Positions 15,924 to 23,221 of a DNA stretch of 64,000 nucleotides are shown here, piece by piece (position 1 is the first letter of the stretch; every line of letters starts with the position of its first letter). Made by a program: the position numbers and the translations under genes. The DNA is from Mycolicibacterium vinylchloridicum (lineage in GTDB: Bacteria > Actinomycetota > Actinomycetes > Mycobacteriales > Mycobacteriaceae): assembly GCF_013404075.1 (NCBI RefSeq), contig NZ_JACBJQ010000005.1, positions 62,001-126,000 on the forward strand, read 5' to 3'. Below the pieces are notes generated by a model, which was not told the origin of the DNA, made no database searches, and was given only the letters and a program-made list of their open reading frames with translations.

Positions 15924-17075
15924 TCAGAGCCGTTCGATGATGGTGACGTTGGCCTGTCCGCCGCCCTCACACATCGTCTGCAGACCGTAGCGACCGCCGG
16001 TGCGCTCCAGCTCGTGCAGCAGGGACGTCATCAGTCGTGCGCCGGTGCAGCCGATCGGGTGGCCCAGTGCGATGGCGCCGCCATTGGGATTGACGGTATC
16101 GGGGTCTGCCTCGGTCTCGGCCAGCCACGCCAGCACCACCGGTGCGAAGGCCTCGTTGATCTCGACGGCGTCGATGTCGGCGATCGACATTCCGGTGCGC
16201 TTCAAGGCATGCTGGGTCGCCGGGATGGGGGCGGTGAGCATCATCACCGGATCCGCACCGCGCACCGACATGTGGTGAATCCGGGCCCGGGGAGTCAGAT
16301 CGAAGCGGTCGACGGCCGCCTGCGAGGCGATCAGCAGTCCGGCTGCACCGTCGGAGATCTGGCTGGCCACAGCGGCCGTCAGCACGCCGCCTTCAACCAG
16401 CGTGGGCAGGCCGGCCATCTTCTCCAGCGAGGTGTCGGCCCGGGGGCCCTCGTCGACGCTGAGGCCGGCGTACGGGGTGATCTCCCGCTCGAAACGGCCC
16501 TCGGCGATCGCGGCGAGTGCACGCTGGTGGCTGGCGAAAGCGAAACGTTCGTTATCCTCGCGCGACAGCTTCCACTGTTGCGCGATCAGTTCCGCGCCGC
16601 GGAACTGGGAGATCTCCTGATCGCCGTAGCGGTCCAGCCAGCCCTGGCAACCGGTCCAGGGATCCACCGATCCGAACGGCTCCCCGGCGCCGAAGGCGCT
16701 GAGGATCGGGTACTGGCTCATCTTCTGCACGCCGCCGGCGACAATGAGATCGGCCGTACCGCTCATCACGCCTTGAGCGGCGAAATGCACTGCCTGCTGG
16801 GCGGATCCGCACTGGCGGTCGATCGTCACACCGGGCACGGACTCGGGCAGACCCGCGGCCAGAGCGGCCGTGCGGGCGATGTCGCCGGCCTGGGAGCCGA
16901 TGTTGTCCAGGCAGCCGAGAATGACGTCGTCGATGGCCGCCGGATCGATGTCGTGACGCCCGACGAGCGTCTTGATCACGTGTGCTGCCATGTCGGCTGG
17001 GTGCACGCCGGCCAACCCGCCCTTGCGCTTGCCGACAGGGGTGCGGACAGCGTCGATGATGAATGCCTCAGTCAC
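15924..17075 (-). CDS. Acetyl-CoA acyltransferase (thiolase)
   Basis: A 383-residue thiolase with the nucleophilic Cys in DRQCGSAQQA (about residue 88), NEAFAPV, the HPIGCTGAR His motif, and the second catalytic Cys in TMCEGGGQAN near the end. It cleaves 3-ketoacyl-CoA to acetyl- or propionyl-CoA. The start is GTG at 17075, only 4 bp after an AT-rich element, so the mRNA may be leaderless or nearly so. It forms a minus-strand pair with the acyl-CoA dehydrogenase downstream. No enoyl-CoA hydratase or 3-hydroxyacyl-CoA dehydrogenase is in the immediate cluster, so those steps must be supplied elsewhere. Confidence 0.93.
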   Translation of the reverse strand: MTEAFIIDAVRTPVGKRKGGLAGVHPADMAAHVIKTLVGRHDIDPAAIDDVILGCLDNIGSQAGDIARTAALAAGLPESVPGVTIDRQCGSAQQAVHFAAQGVMSGTADLIVAGGVQKMSQYPILSAFGAGEPFGSVDPWTGCQGWLDRYGDQEISQFRGAELIAQQWKLSREDNERFAFASHQRALAAIAEGRFEREITPYAGLSVDEGPRADTSLEKMAGLPTLVEGGVLTAAVASQISDGAAGLLIASQAAVDRFDLTPRARIHHMSVRGADPVMMLTAPIPATQHALKRTGMSIADIDAVEINEAFAPVVLAWLAETEADPDTVNPNGGAIALGHPIGCTGARLMTSLLHELERTGGRYGLQTMCEGGGQANVTIIERL

Positions 17076-17079
17076 CCGA

Positions 17080-17101
17080 TTAATTTAACATAGAATCAAA
17101 A
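17080..17101 (-). promoter_or_regulatory. AT-rich motif shared with the SCP2 operon, in front of the thiolase
   Basis: On the minus strand the site reads TTTTGATTC, six bases, AAATTAA. It matches 17 of 22 positions of the site before the SCP2 gene (6816-6837). It lies 4 bp before the GTG start, where the -10 of a leaderless promoter would be expected. It could be a promoter element, a regulator site, or both. Confidence 0.4.
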
Positions 17102-17194
17102 AACACGGGAATCGGCTGCCCAGCGTGCGACGTCCCGTCGACGATCGTCAATGGCTTCACCGATGATCCGCACGCTCGACGTGCAGAGGAGCGG

Positions 17195-17863
17195 CTAGCG
17201 AGAGGAGCGCTTGCTCCGGGCGGTGCTTCCGGCGGTCGGGCTGATGCCACTGCGCACGATCGCCTGGGCGTTGGCGACAATGGTGTCGAGAGATCCGCGT
17301 TTCGGGTCCCACCATTCCGCCGCCCAGTTCAATGCGCCCAGAACAAGACCCCGCACAACCCTCGGATCGAGGTCGGCGCGCATCTCGCCGTCGGCCGTTG
17401 CGTCGTCGAACAGGCGTTGCCAGATTCGCCCGTAGGCCGCACTTTCCTTCTGCTGCCGGGCGCGGAGGTGCTCGGGAATCTGACCTGAGTTGCGAATCGT
17501 GGCCGTCGCATAGTCCGAAAGCTCCAGCTCATGGCGCAGGTGAGCTTCCACCGCCGCCATGATCCGGTCCAATGGCGGGGTGCCGGCCGGCAACGCGTCG
17601 AGGGTCTCCTGAAGGTGCCGGCGCATATCGCTGATGCCGCAGAACATCACCTCTTCGATGAGGTCCTCGCGGGAGGGGAAGTAGTAATAGATCGCCGGCG
17701 CCTGCAGCTCGGCGTATTCGGCGACGTCGGACAGGCGCGTCCCGGCGAAGCCCTTGACGCTGAGCACGTGCGCCGCGGCGTCGAGAATGCGCTGGCGCGT
17801 GCGTTGAGACTTCGACTCGCCCTCGGAGTCGGCAGAAGCACTCGCCGCGGATTTTCTAGGCAT
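17195..17863 (-). CDS. TetR-family regulator (tandem copy, downstream)
   Basis: A 222-residue TetR regulator. The helix-turn-helix spans about residues 20-66 (TRQRILDAAAHVLSVKGFAG, then the AIYYYFPSREDLIEEV recognition region). The ligand domain has the WWDPKRG segment shared with the next gene. It lies 3 bp after the second TetR gene, so the two are co-transcribed. They are clear paralogues (AELQAPAIYYYFPSR in both) but diverged. The nearest likely targets are the thiolase/dehydrogenase pair and the SCP2 operon. The basic Ser/Arg-rich tail (ARSKRSSR) is unlike its sister. Confidence 0.9.
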   Translation of the reverse strand: MPRKSAASASADSEGESKSQRTRQRILDAAAHVLSVKGFAGTRLSDVAEYAELQAPAIYYYFPSREDLIEEVMFCGISDMRRHLQETLDALPAGTPPLDRIMAAVEAHLRHELELSDYATATIRNSGQIPEHLRARQQKESAAYGRIWQRLFDDATADGEMRADLDPRVVRGLVLGALNWAAEWWDPKRGSLDTIVANAQAIVRSGISPTAGSTARSKRSSR

Positions 17864-17866
17864 CGT

Positions 17867-18538
17867 TCAATGATATTGCCCAGGCGTCGGCCCAGTGGAA
17901 AGGCCATGCCGGATAAGGCATTGGGCGTTGGCCACGACGGCCTCGATCGAGCCCCGACGGGGATCCCACCATTCGACCGCCCAATTCAACGCGCCGAGGA
18001 CCAGCATCTGAGCCACGTAGGGGTCGAACTCGCGGCGCAGACCGCCTTCTCGAGACAGATCATTGAGCAGACCACGCCACACCTCGCCGTAGCGTTCCTC
18101 CTCGCGGATCTGGCGTTTGCGGATCTCCAGCGGAACCTGGCCGGCGTTGCGGATCGCGGCGGTCGTGTAGTCGGAGATCTCCAGCTCGTGGCGCAGGTGG
18201 GCTTCGGCCGCAGCCAGAAGGCGATCCAAGGGCGCGGTTCCGTCGGGCAACGCATCCAGCGCCGCGATGACGTGTTCGCGCATGTTGGCGATGCCGGCCC
18301 ACATGACTTCTTCGATGAGCTCGTCGCGGGAGGGGAAGTAGTAATAGATTGCCGGCGCCTGCAGTTCGGCGCTGGCGGCGACATCGGTGAGGCGCAGCCC
18401 CGCGTATCCCTTGCTGGACAACACGTGCGCCGCGGAATCCAGTATCCGGGCTCGAGTCAGTGCCGACTTGGATTCGGCGCCGGCATCATCGGTCGCAGCG
18501 GCGGCGGCATGCCGTGAAGAAGAGGTCCGCCTGGCCAT
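17867..18538 (-). CDS. TetR-family regulator (tandem copy, upstream)
   Basis: A 223-residue TetR regulator. A low-complexity Ser/Ala-rich tail of about 25 residues precedes the helix-turn-helix, which ends in AELQAPAIYYYFPSRDELIEEV. The ligand-binding half contains the NWAVEWWDPRRG motif, also present in its tandem paralogue at 17195-17863. The pair overlaps no other gene and lies just beyond the thiolase promoter region. Two adjacent paralogues suggest that they respond to different intermediates of the same pathway, or form a heterodimer. Confidence 0.9.
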   Translation of the reverse strand: MARRTSSSRHAAAAATDDAGAESKSALTRARILDSAAHVLSSKGYAGLRLTDVAASAELQAPAIYYYFPSRDELIEEVMWAGIANMREHVIAALDALPDGTAPLDRLLAAAEAHLRHELEISDYTTAAIRNAGQVPLEIRKRQIREEERYGEVWRGLLNDLSREGGLRREFDPYVAQMLVLGALNWAVEWWDPRRGSIEAVVANAQCLIRHGLSTGPTPGQYH

Positions 18539-18590
18539 CGCAACATGATAGGGCCAGCTGCGACGCGGGCGGTCGCATAATCGATCGTTA

Positions 18591-19076
18591 TCAGGCCGGC
18601 TGGCCGTAAACCGCCACCAGAACCGAGCGGTCGAGGCTGTTCACCGACCAGACACCGATCGCGGTGTTCGCGCAGTCGGACATGATCGCGAAATCCGCGG
18701 GGTCGTAATACCACTGGTTGATGACGTCCATGTTGTTGATCGCCAGTGCCGGGTTGATGGCCACGGTCTGGGCGACCTTGCCGTTGAAACCGGCTGCGGC
18801 AGCACGGCTCTGCGGGGTGGAGCCGTCGGATCCGAGATCGCCGTCCAACTCCCGGTTGCCCAGGACATCGTTGGCGTGCCACTCCGCGGCCAGCGTCAGG
18901 GCGGGATTCTTCTTGATGTCCGTGGAACACCCGGCCTGGTGCTGGACGGTGTAGACGTTGGCGACCACCCCGTTGTTGAGGCGGGTGTTGTCAGCGTGTG
19001 CAACCGGTGCGCCGGCAACTGCCAGCAGCGTCGTCGCGCCAACCGCGCCCGCGGCTTGGATAGCTTTTCCTAGCAA
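18591..19076 (-). CDS. Secreted CAP-domain (SCP/PR1-like) protein
   Basis: A 161-residue exported protein. A signal peptide of about 28 residues ends in APVAHA. The mature part has the CAP-family pattern: NNGVVANVYTVQHQAGC near the start, AAEWHANDVL, DGSTPQSRAAAAGF, and MSDCANTAIGVW near the end. In the family, a His and a Glu form a shallow cavity. Here the His expected before DGDLGSDGS reads NRELDG, so the cavity is incomplete. Two Cys remain and may form a disulfide. It lies close to another small secreted protein on the same strand. The function is unknown. Confidence 0.78.
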   Translation of the reverse strand: MLGKAIQAAGAVGATTLLAVAGAPVAHADNTRLNNGVVANVYTVQHQAGCSTDIKKNPALTLAAEWHANDVLGNRELDGDLGSDGSTPQSRAAAAGFNGKVAQTVAINPALAINNMDVINQWYYDPADFAIMSDCANTAIGVWSVNSLDRSVLVAVYGQPA

Positions 19077-19088
19077 CGTCTTTCCTTC

Positions 19089-19457
19089 CTATGCGGACGG
19101 TACGTAGCCGCCCGCGGACTGACGGAGCTGCCAGATCGCGGCCGGGCACAGTTCCTGAGCGGACTGGCTGATCAGATACGACGCCTGGAATTCGTCGCTG
19201 GTGTTGAAGTCGGCCTTGATGGTGTTGACCAACTGGCCGTAGCTCACCCCGGAGTTGATCTGGTCGCAGACGCCATTGCCGTAGGCCAGCGCGGCGTCGG
19301 CATTGGGAAAGTTGTAACCCGGCCGGACGGTGACGTTGATCAGATAGCCGATGTTGTCGGCATGGGCAGGTTGCGCGGTGGTCAGCACGCCCACCGTGCC
19401 CACGGCGGCCACGGTGCCGGCAATCAGCAGGCGGGTTTTTGAGCTAGGCATTCCCAT
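19089..19457 (-). CDS. Secreted DUF732-type small protein
   Basis: A 122-residue exported protein of the mycobacterial DUF732 type. The signal peptide ends in AQPAHA at about residue 33. The mature domain has a pair of Cys (NGVCDQINSG and AQELCPAAIW), with the helical GQLVNTIK and FQASYLISQSAQELCP segments typical of this family. Members are abundant in mycobacteria and have no established biochemical role. It precedes the CAP-domain gene by 12 bp on the same strand, so the two may share a transcript. An AT-containing gap separates it from the divergent gene at 19549. Confidence 0.8.
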   Translation of the reverse strand: MGMPSSKTRLLIAGTVAAVGTVGVLTTAQPAHADNIGYLINVTVRPGYNFPNADAALAYGNGVCDQINSGVSYGQLVNTIKADFNTSDEFQASYLISQSAQELCPAAIWQLRQSAGGYVPSA

Positions 19458-19548
19458 ATTGTCCCATGGTTGATCGGCGCAGGTCGGGGAGTACTGGCGA
19501 TCCGCGGAATATACATCGACGCACCCCCCGGTGATCTAGTATTCGGCC

Positions 19549-19935
19549 ATGATTCGGCCGACCTATGTGGTGTCGATGGCTGTCGCGCTGGTGTTTGCCG
19601 GCCTGACCGGAGGTGCGGTTGCGCACGCCGGCCCACTGCCACCATGCACGTACACACTCTCGCCGCCCGAGGTCGGGCCCAGCGGGGTCACCGCCACCGC
19701 CGAACTGGCCGGCTGCGGCCCGGCCGGTGGCGGGTATTCGGCAGTCGCCTGCCTGCTCGGCGCCGACGGGGTCACGCACTGCGCCCAGGCCCGCGGCTCG
19801 GATCCCGCCGTGATCTCGGTCCCGTACCAGCCCGGTACGACCTACATTGCGACCGGCCGCGGCTGCCCGGTCTGGCTCGGACAGAACGTCGCACCCGACT
19901 GCCAGATCCTCGGCCCGCTCAACGCGACTCTCTAG
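19549..19935 (+). CDS. Small secreted protein of unknown function
   Basis: A 128-residue exported protein. The signal peptide runs to about AVAHA (residue 26). The mature part of about 100 residues has six Cys (PPCTYTL, AGCGPAG, VACLLG, THCAQAR, RGCPVW, PDCQIL) and looks like a compact, disulfide-rich immunoglobulin-like or beta-sandwich domain. I do not recognise a named family. The start ATG follows a weak ribosome site, and the gene is divergent from the DUF732 gene. The next gene begins 8 bp after its stop, so they are probably co-transcribed. Confidence 0.75.
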   Translation: MIRPTYVVSMAVALVFAGLTGGAVAHAGPLPPCTYTLSPPEVGPSGVTATAELAGCGPAGGGYSAVACLLGADGVTHCAQARGSDPAVISVPYQPGTTYIATGRGCPVWLGQNVAPDCQILGPLNATL

Positions 19936-19942
19936 GACGACC

Positions 19943-20335
19943 ATGGCGATCGACAAGGCCGCGGTTGTCGCGGGCGGGATCCGACTGGCCTCGGGTGTGC
20001 ATTTCCTCGTGGACCCGATGGGCGCCAACAAACTGTGGGGCGAGCCGAACGACCCCGGCCCGTCGGCGCGGCTGTTGCTGCGGTCGATGGGCTACCGCGA
20101 CGCGCTGATCGGCGGACTTCTGCTGTCGGCGGGGCTTCGCGGCCGCAATACCCGCGGCTGGTTCCTGGCTTCCGGCGGAGCCGATGCGGCTGACCTGCTG
20201 GGCGGCTCGAGCGTGCACAGCGACCTGACTCGCGGGCAGCAGATCATCGGACTCGGCGGTGCGGTGGTGGGCATCGGTGTCGGCCTGTGGGGCGCGACGC
20301 GCCGCCGCAAGCCTGCGCCTGAGGTAGCTGCGTAG
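19943..20335 (+). CDS. Small hypothetical membrane-associated protein
   Basis: A 130-residue protein with moderately hydrophobic, Gly-rich segments (about residues 5-22, 50-66 and 100-118) and a basic C-terminus (TRRRKPAPEVAA). It could be a small four-helix membrane protein of the DUF4267 kind, but this is only a resemblance. The ATG at 19943 follows TCTAGGACG close to the stop of the secreted-protein gene, which supports this start. Its 3' end overlaps, out of frame, a short stretch that looks like the remnant of another gene (20328-20504). Confidence 0.7.
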   Translation: MAIDKAAVVAGGIRLASGVHFLVDPMGANKLWGEPNDPGPSARLLLRSMGYRDALIGGLLLSAGLRGRNTRGWFLASGGADAADLLGGSSVHSDLTRGQQIIGLGGAVVGIGVGLWGATRRRKPAPEVAA

Positions 20336-20504
20336 GTTCGGCGGGCAGGACCGGGTAGCACCAGCGGAATTTCGGCGCGCGCAGCAGCTGTGGTGGCGCG
20401 TGCCGCCGTCCTGCGCGCCGGTGGCCCGGTGGGCGTTCACCGAGGGGACCTGGGTCGGCGACTGGCACGACCCGATCGACTATCAACATTTCGAGCACCG
20501 GTGA
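20328..20504 (+). pseudogene. Orphan coding stretch, likely 3' remnant of a lost gene
   Basis: A frame without a usable start codon runs to a TGA at 20502-20504. It translates to a convincing protein tail, including LWWRVPPS, WAFTEGTW, VGDWHDPIDYQHFEHR. From about 20388 onward nearly every codon ends in G or C, as in real genes here (about 35 of 38). Upstream of 20370 this bias fades. No ATG or GTG with a ribosome site precedes the conserved part. It lies just before the SnoaL-like gene, whose ATG follows a GGGGAG site. It may be a truncated gene or an unusual very short gene. I do not recognise the family. Confidence 0.45.
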
Positions 20505-20517
20505 ATGGGGAGTAGCG

Positions 20518-20964
20518 ATGGACCTGTGGGAATTGGTGGCGCGTGAGCGAATTCGCGACACCCTCGCGTTGTACAACTGGTCCGGTGACGCGGGGCGTGT
20601 CGAAGAGTTGACCCAATCTTTCTGCCCGGACGGCGAACTCGAGGTCCGCGGCACCGCTGCCGCGACGGGCCGGGCCGCGATCGCGGAGTTCCTCGGTGGC
20701 GTCGCTTGGGCTCCGGCGGGAACCGCATCGAAGCCCGCGGTCAAGCGGATCGTCCGGCACACCCTGACCAACATCCGGTTCACCGAACTGACTCAAGAGC
20801 GTGCGCAGGTCTCGTCGTATTTCACGGTGTTCACCGAGGTCGGTCTGGACCACTATGGGCGCTACCGCGACGTCTTCACCCCGGTCGGTGACGCCTGGTT
20901 GATCGCCCACCGGTTCGTCTCGACCGACTGGCGTGCGCCGAACTCGACGATGGCGCCGCCATAG
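20518..20964 (+). CDS. SnoaL/NTF2-like protein
   Basis: A 148-residue protein with the cone-shaped NTF2-like fold of SnoaL-type proteins: an N-terminal helix (WELVARERIRDTLALYNW), CPDGELEVRG, a GRAAIAEFLGG turn, then strands with HTLTNIRF and SSYFTVFTEVG. Members act as isomerases, dehydratases or cyclases, or have no activity. The family is common in steroid and aromatic catabolic clusters. It lies convergent to the TetR gene at 20981. The true substrate is not predictable. The YGRYRDVFTPVGDAWLIAHRF ending is typical of the SnoaL_4 subgroup. Confidence 0.78.
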   Translation: MDLWELVARERIRDTLALYNWSGDAGRVEELTQSFCPDGELEVRGTAAATGRAAIAEFLGGVAWAPAGTASKPAVKRIVRHTLTNIRFTELTQERAQVSSYFTVFTEVGLDHYGRYRDVFTPVGDAWLIAHRFVSTDWRAPNSTMAPP

Positions 20965-20980
20965 GCGGTGTCGTGATCGC

Positions 20981-21604
20981 TCAGGCCGACAACCCGGACG
21001 CCATGGCCTCGCCGAACGCGACCAGCCCCACCTTGCCGATGCCCAGAATCGCCTCGTCGAAGTCGTTGTTGTCCCGGTAGGACAGCTCCAGCATGCGGTC
21101 GGCCATCTCGACGGCCACCAGCATGGCCCGCCGATCGGTGTCGACGGGGATCAGCCCGGCGGCGAGCAGGATGTCGTGCAGCCGATCGGCCAGGGTCTGC
21201 ATCCGGGCGTGCACATGTTTGGTGACAGTCGGTGAGGTGCGCCCACCCATCCACAGCCCGGCTGCGCCGGGATGCTTGCGGTAGTAGTCGACGTGCAGGT
21301 CGAGCTCGTTGTTGAGCAGTTGCGCGATCGAGGTGATCGTCCAGGTCTGCTCGGCTGCCACGCATTGGGCGTCGATCTCGGCGCAGTGCCGCTCCATCAG
21401 CTCGTCGAGGATGGCGTCGCGATCGGCGAAGAACCGGTACAGCGAGGGATAGGACACCCCGGCGCGGTCGGCGATCGAGCGGGTGGTGACAGCGTCCACG
21501 CCGTCCTCGTCGGCGATGGCGGCCGCGGCATCGAGAATGCGGGCCACGGTCTGCCGGCTGCGGGCCTGAACTGGGGCCCGACGCGGGATCGACGCCGTGG
21601 TCAT
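20981..21604 (-). CDS. TetR-family regulator, divergent from the Baeyer-Villiger monooxygenase
   Basis: A 207-residue TetR regulator. The N-terminal helix-turn-helix is RILDAAAAIADEDGVDAVTT followed by AGVSYPSLYRFFADRDAI. The ligand domain contains a WMGGRTSP segment. The ATG at 21604 is preferred over the adjacent GTG at 21607 because AGGAGG lies 6 bp before it. The gene is divergent from the EthA/MymA-like monooxygenase, with a 90-bp gap that carries a perfect palindrome (21641-21669). This arrangement mirrors ethR-ethA, but the protein is not obviously EthR. It probably represses both genes and responds to a ketone or related substrate. Confidence 0.9.
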   Translation of the reverse strand: MTTASIPRRAPVQARSRQTVARILDAAAAIADEDGVDAVTTRSIADRAGVSYPSLYRFFADRDAILDELMERHCAEIDAQCVAAEQTWTITSIAQLLNNELDLHVDYYRKHPGAAGLWMGGRTSPTVTKHVHARMQTLADRLHDILLAAGLIPVDTDRRAMLVAVEMADRMLELSYRDNNDFDEAILGIGKVGLVAFGEAMASGLSA

Positions 21605-21640
21605 CACATACCTCCTGGGAAGCCTTGACAGCTGTGGGCA

Positions 21641-21669
21641 AAACTATAACACTATTCACGTTATAGTTT
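21641..21669. promoter_or_regulatory. Perfect 10-bp-arm palindrome, probable TetR operator
   Basis: The arms are AAACTATAAC and GTTATAGTTT, separated by 9 bp (ACTATTCAC). They are exact reverse complements. The site lies midway between the TetR start (21604) and the monooxygenase start (21695). A TTGACA lies just upstream, at 21625-21630, so the operator overlaps the likely promoter region for both directions. Size, symmetry and position are typical of TetR autoregulated operators. Confidence 0.85.
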
Positions 21670-21694
21670 CTACGCTCGAACCGGAGAATGCCCG

Positions 21695-23221
21695 ATGACC
21701 GTGAACTCGCTCAACCAGGCCCGCCCGACCCAGCCGCTGCGCGGCCACGTCGACGTCCTGATCGTCGGTGCCGGAATCTCCGGCCTCGGGATGGGGCACT
21801 ATCTGGTGACCGGCCAGCCCGGTAAGACCTTCGCGATCGTCGACAGCCGCGAGGCCATCGGTGGCACCTGGGACCTGTTCCGGTATCCCGGCATCCGCTC
21901 GGACTCCGACCTGCACACGTTCGGTTACGAGTTCAAGCCGTGGACGTCCGACAACGCGATCGCCGACGCGCACGAGATTCTCGACTACCTGCACGAAGTC
22001 ATCGACGAGGACGATCTGGCACGCCGGATCTACCTGCAACACAAGGTGATCCGAGCTGATTTCGACTCCGCTGACGCGCAGTGGACCGTCACCCTCGAAC
22101 GCGCCGGTGAGCAGTTCGAGGTGACGTGCGACTGGCTGTTCGGCGCTACCGGGTACTACGACTACGCCGGCGGGCACCGGCCGGTATTCGACGGCGAAGA
22201 GGACTTCGAAGGGGTGATCGTCCACCCGCAGGCCTGGCCGGAAGACCTCGACTACAAGGGCAAGAAGGTCGTCGTCATCGGCAGCGGCGCGACCGCGGTC
22301 ACGTTGATTCCCGCGATGGCCGACGACGTCGAACACATCACCATGCTCCAGCGTTCGCCGACCTATGTGATGCCGCTGCCGCGGAAGGATCCGATCGCCA
22401 ACACGTTGCGAAAGGTGTTGCCGGCCAAGGCTGCCTACGCCGCGACCCGCCGCTTCAACATCGGCAAGGGACGGTTCATCTACAACCTGTGCCAACGTCA
22501 TCCCAAGCTGGCCAAACGCATCATCCACTCGATCAACGTCAAGGCGCTGCCTGAGGGCTACGACGTCGATACGCACTTCAAGCCCTCGTACAACCCGTGG
22601 GATCAACGCCTGTGCGCGGTGCCCGACGCCGACCTGTTCCGGTCGGTCGGCCGGGGGAAGGCCGAGGTGGTCACCGACCGCATCGTGCGCTTCACCAAGA
22701 ACGGCATCCTGCTGGAGTCGGGCACGACGCTCGAGGCCGACATCATCGTCACCGCAACCGGTTTGAAGCTGCTTCCGCTCGGCGGCATCCAGATCGCGGT
22801 CGACGGCGAGGTCAAGGACCTGCACCAGTCGCTGGTCTACAAGAGCTTCATGCTCTCCGGCATCCCGAACCTGGCGTTCGCCTTCGGCTATACCAATTCG
22901 TCGTGGACCCTCAAGGTCGGCCTGGTGTGCGAACACCTCTGCCGCATGCTGGGTTACCTGGACCGGCACGGCTACACCACGGTCGTCCCCGTCGTCGACA
23001 ACCCGCTGATCGAGAAGCGCCCGATGCTGGACTTCTCCGCCGGCTACGTCCAGCGGGCGGTGGACCTGTTCCCGCAGCAGGGCACGACCGGGCCGTGGAC
23101 CGTCGAGATGGACTACTGGTCGGACCACGCCCGGCTACGCAAGGGTGCCGTCGCCGACCCGGCGCTGCGGTTCAGCACCGCGGTTCCGGTGAAGGCGGTG
23201 TCGGGGCTGGCCTCAGCGTGA
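21695..23221 (+). CDS. Flavin-containing (Baeyer-Villiger) monooxygenase, EthA/MymA-like
   Basis: A 508-residue FAD/NADPH monooxygenase. The N-terminal FAD motif is GAGISGLG. Next come GGTWDLFRYPGIRSDSD and WPEDLDYKGKKVVVIGSGATA (NADPH site), then LPEGYDV, YNPWDQRLC and IVTATGL. These blocks closely match M. tuberculosis EthA and MymA, which oxidise ketones and thioamide prodrugs. It has an N-terminal extension of about 16 residues. The gene is controlled by a divergent TetR, and its stop overlaps a GTG start of an alpha/beta hydrolase (GTGA). This pairing suggests ketone to ester to acid plus alcohol. Confidence 0.93.
   Translation: MTVNSLNQARPTQPLRGHVDVLIVGAGISGLGMGHYLVTGQPGKTFAIVDSREAIGGTWDLFRYPGIRSDSDLHTFGYEFKPWTSDNAIADAHEILDYLHEVIDEDDLARRIYLQHKVIRADFDSADAQWTVTLERAGEQFEVTCDWLFGATGYYDYAGGHRPVFDGEEDFEGVIVHPQAWPEDLDYKGKKVVVIGSGATAVTLIPAMADDVEHITMLQRSPTYVMPLPRKDPIANTLRKVLPAKAAYAATRRFNIGKGRFIYNLCQRHPKLAKRIIHSINVKALPEGYDVDTHFKPSYNPWDQRLCAVPDADLFRSVGRGKAEVVTDRIVRFTKNGILLESGTTLEADIIVTATGLKLLPLGGIQIAVDGEVKDLHQSLVYKSFMLSGIPNLAFAFGYTNSSWTLKVGLVCEHLCRMLGYLDRHGYTTVVPVVDNPLIEKRPMLDFSAGYVQRAVDLFPQQGTTGPWTVEMDYWSDHARLRKGAVADPALRFSTAVPVKAVSGLASA

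Noticed and set aside
17195..18538. Possibility that the tandem TetR genes are an assembly duplication
   Set aside because: The two proteins differ along their whole length, apart from a short conserved stretch at the recognition helix, and the DNA sequences are clearly diverged.
21656..23128. Minus-strand open frame of 490 codons opposite the Baeyer-Villiger monooxygenase
   Set aside because: The composition is that of an antisense shadow (many His, Arg and Asp), no fold is visible, and the frame would run across the palindromic operator.
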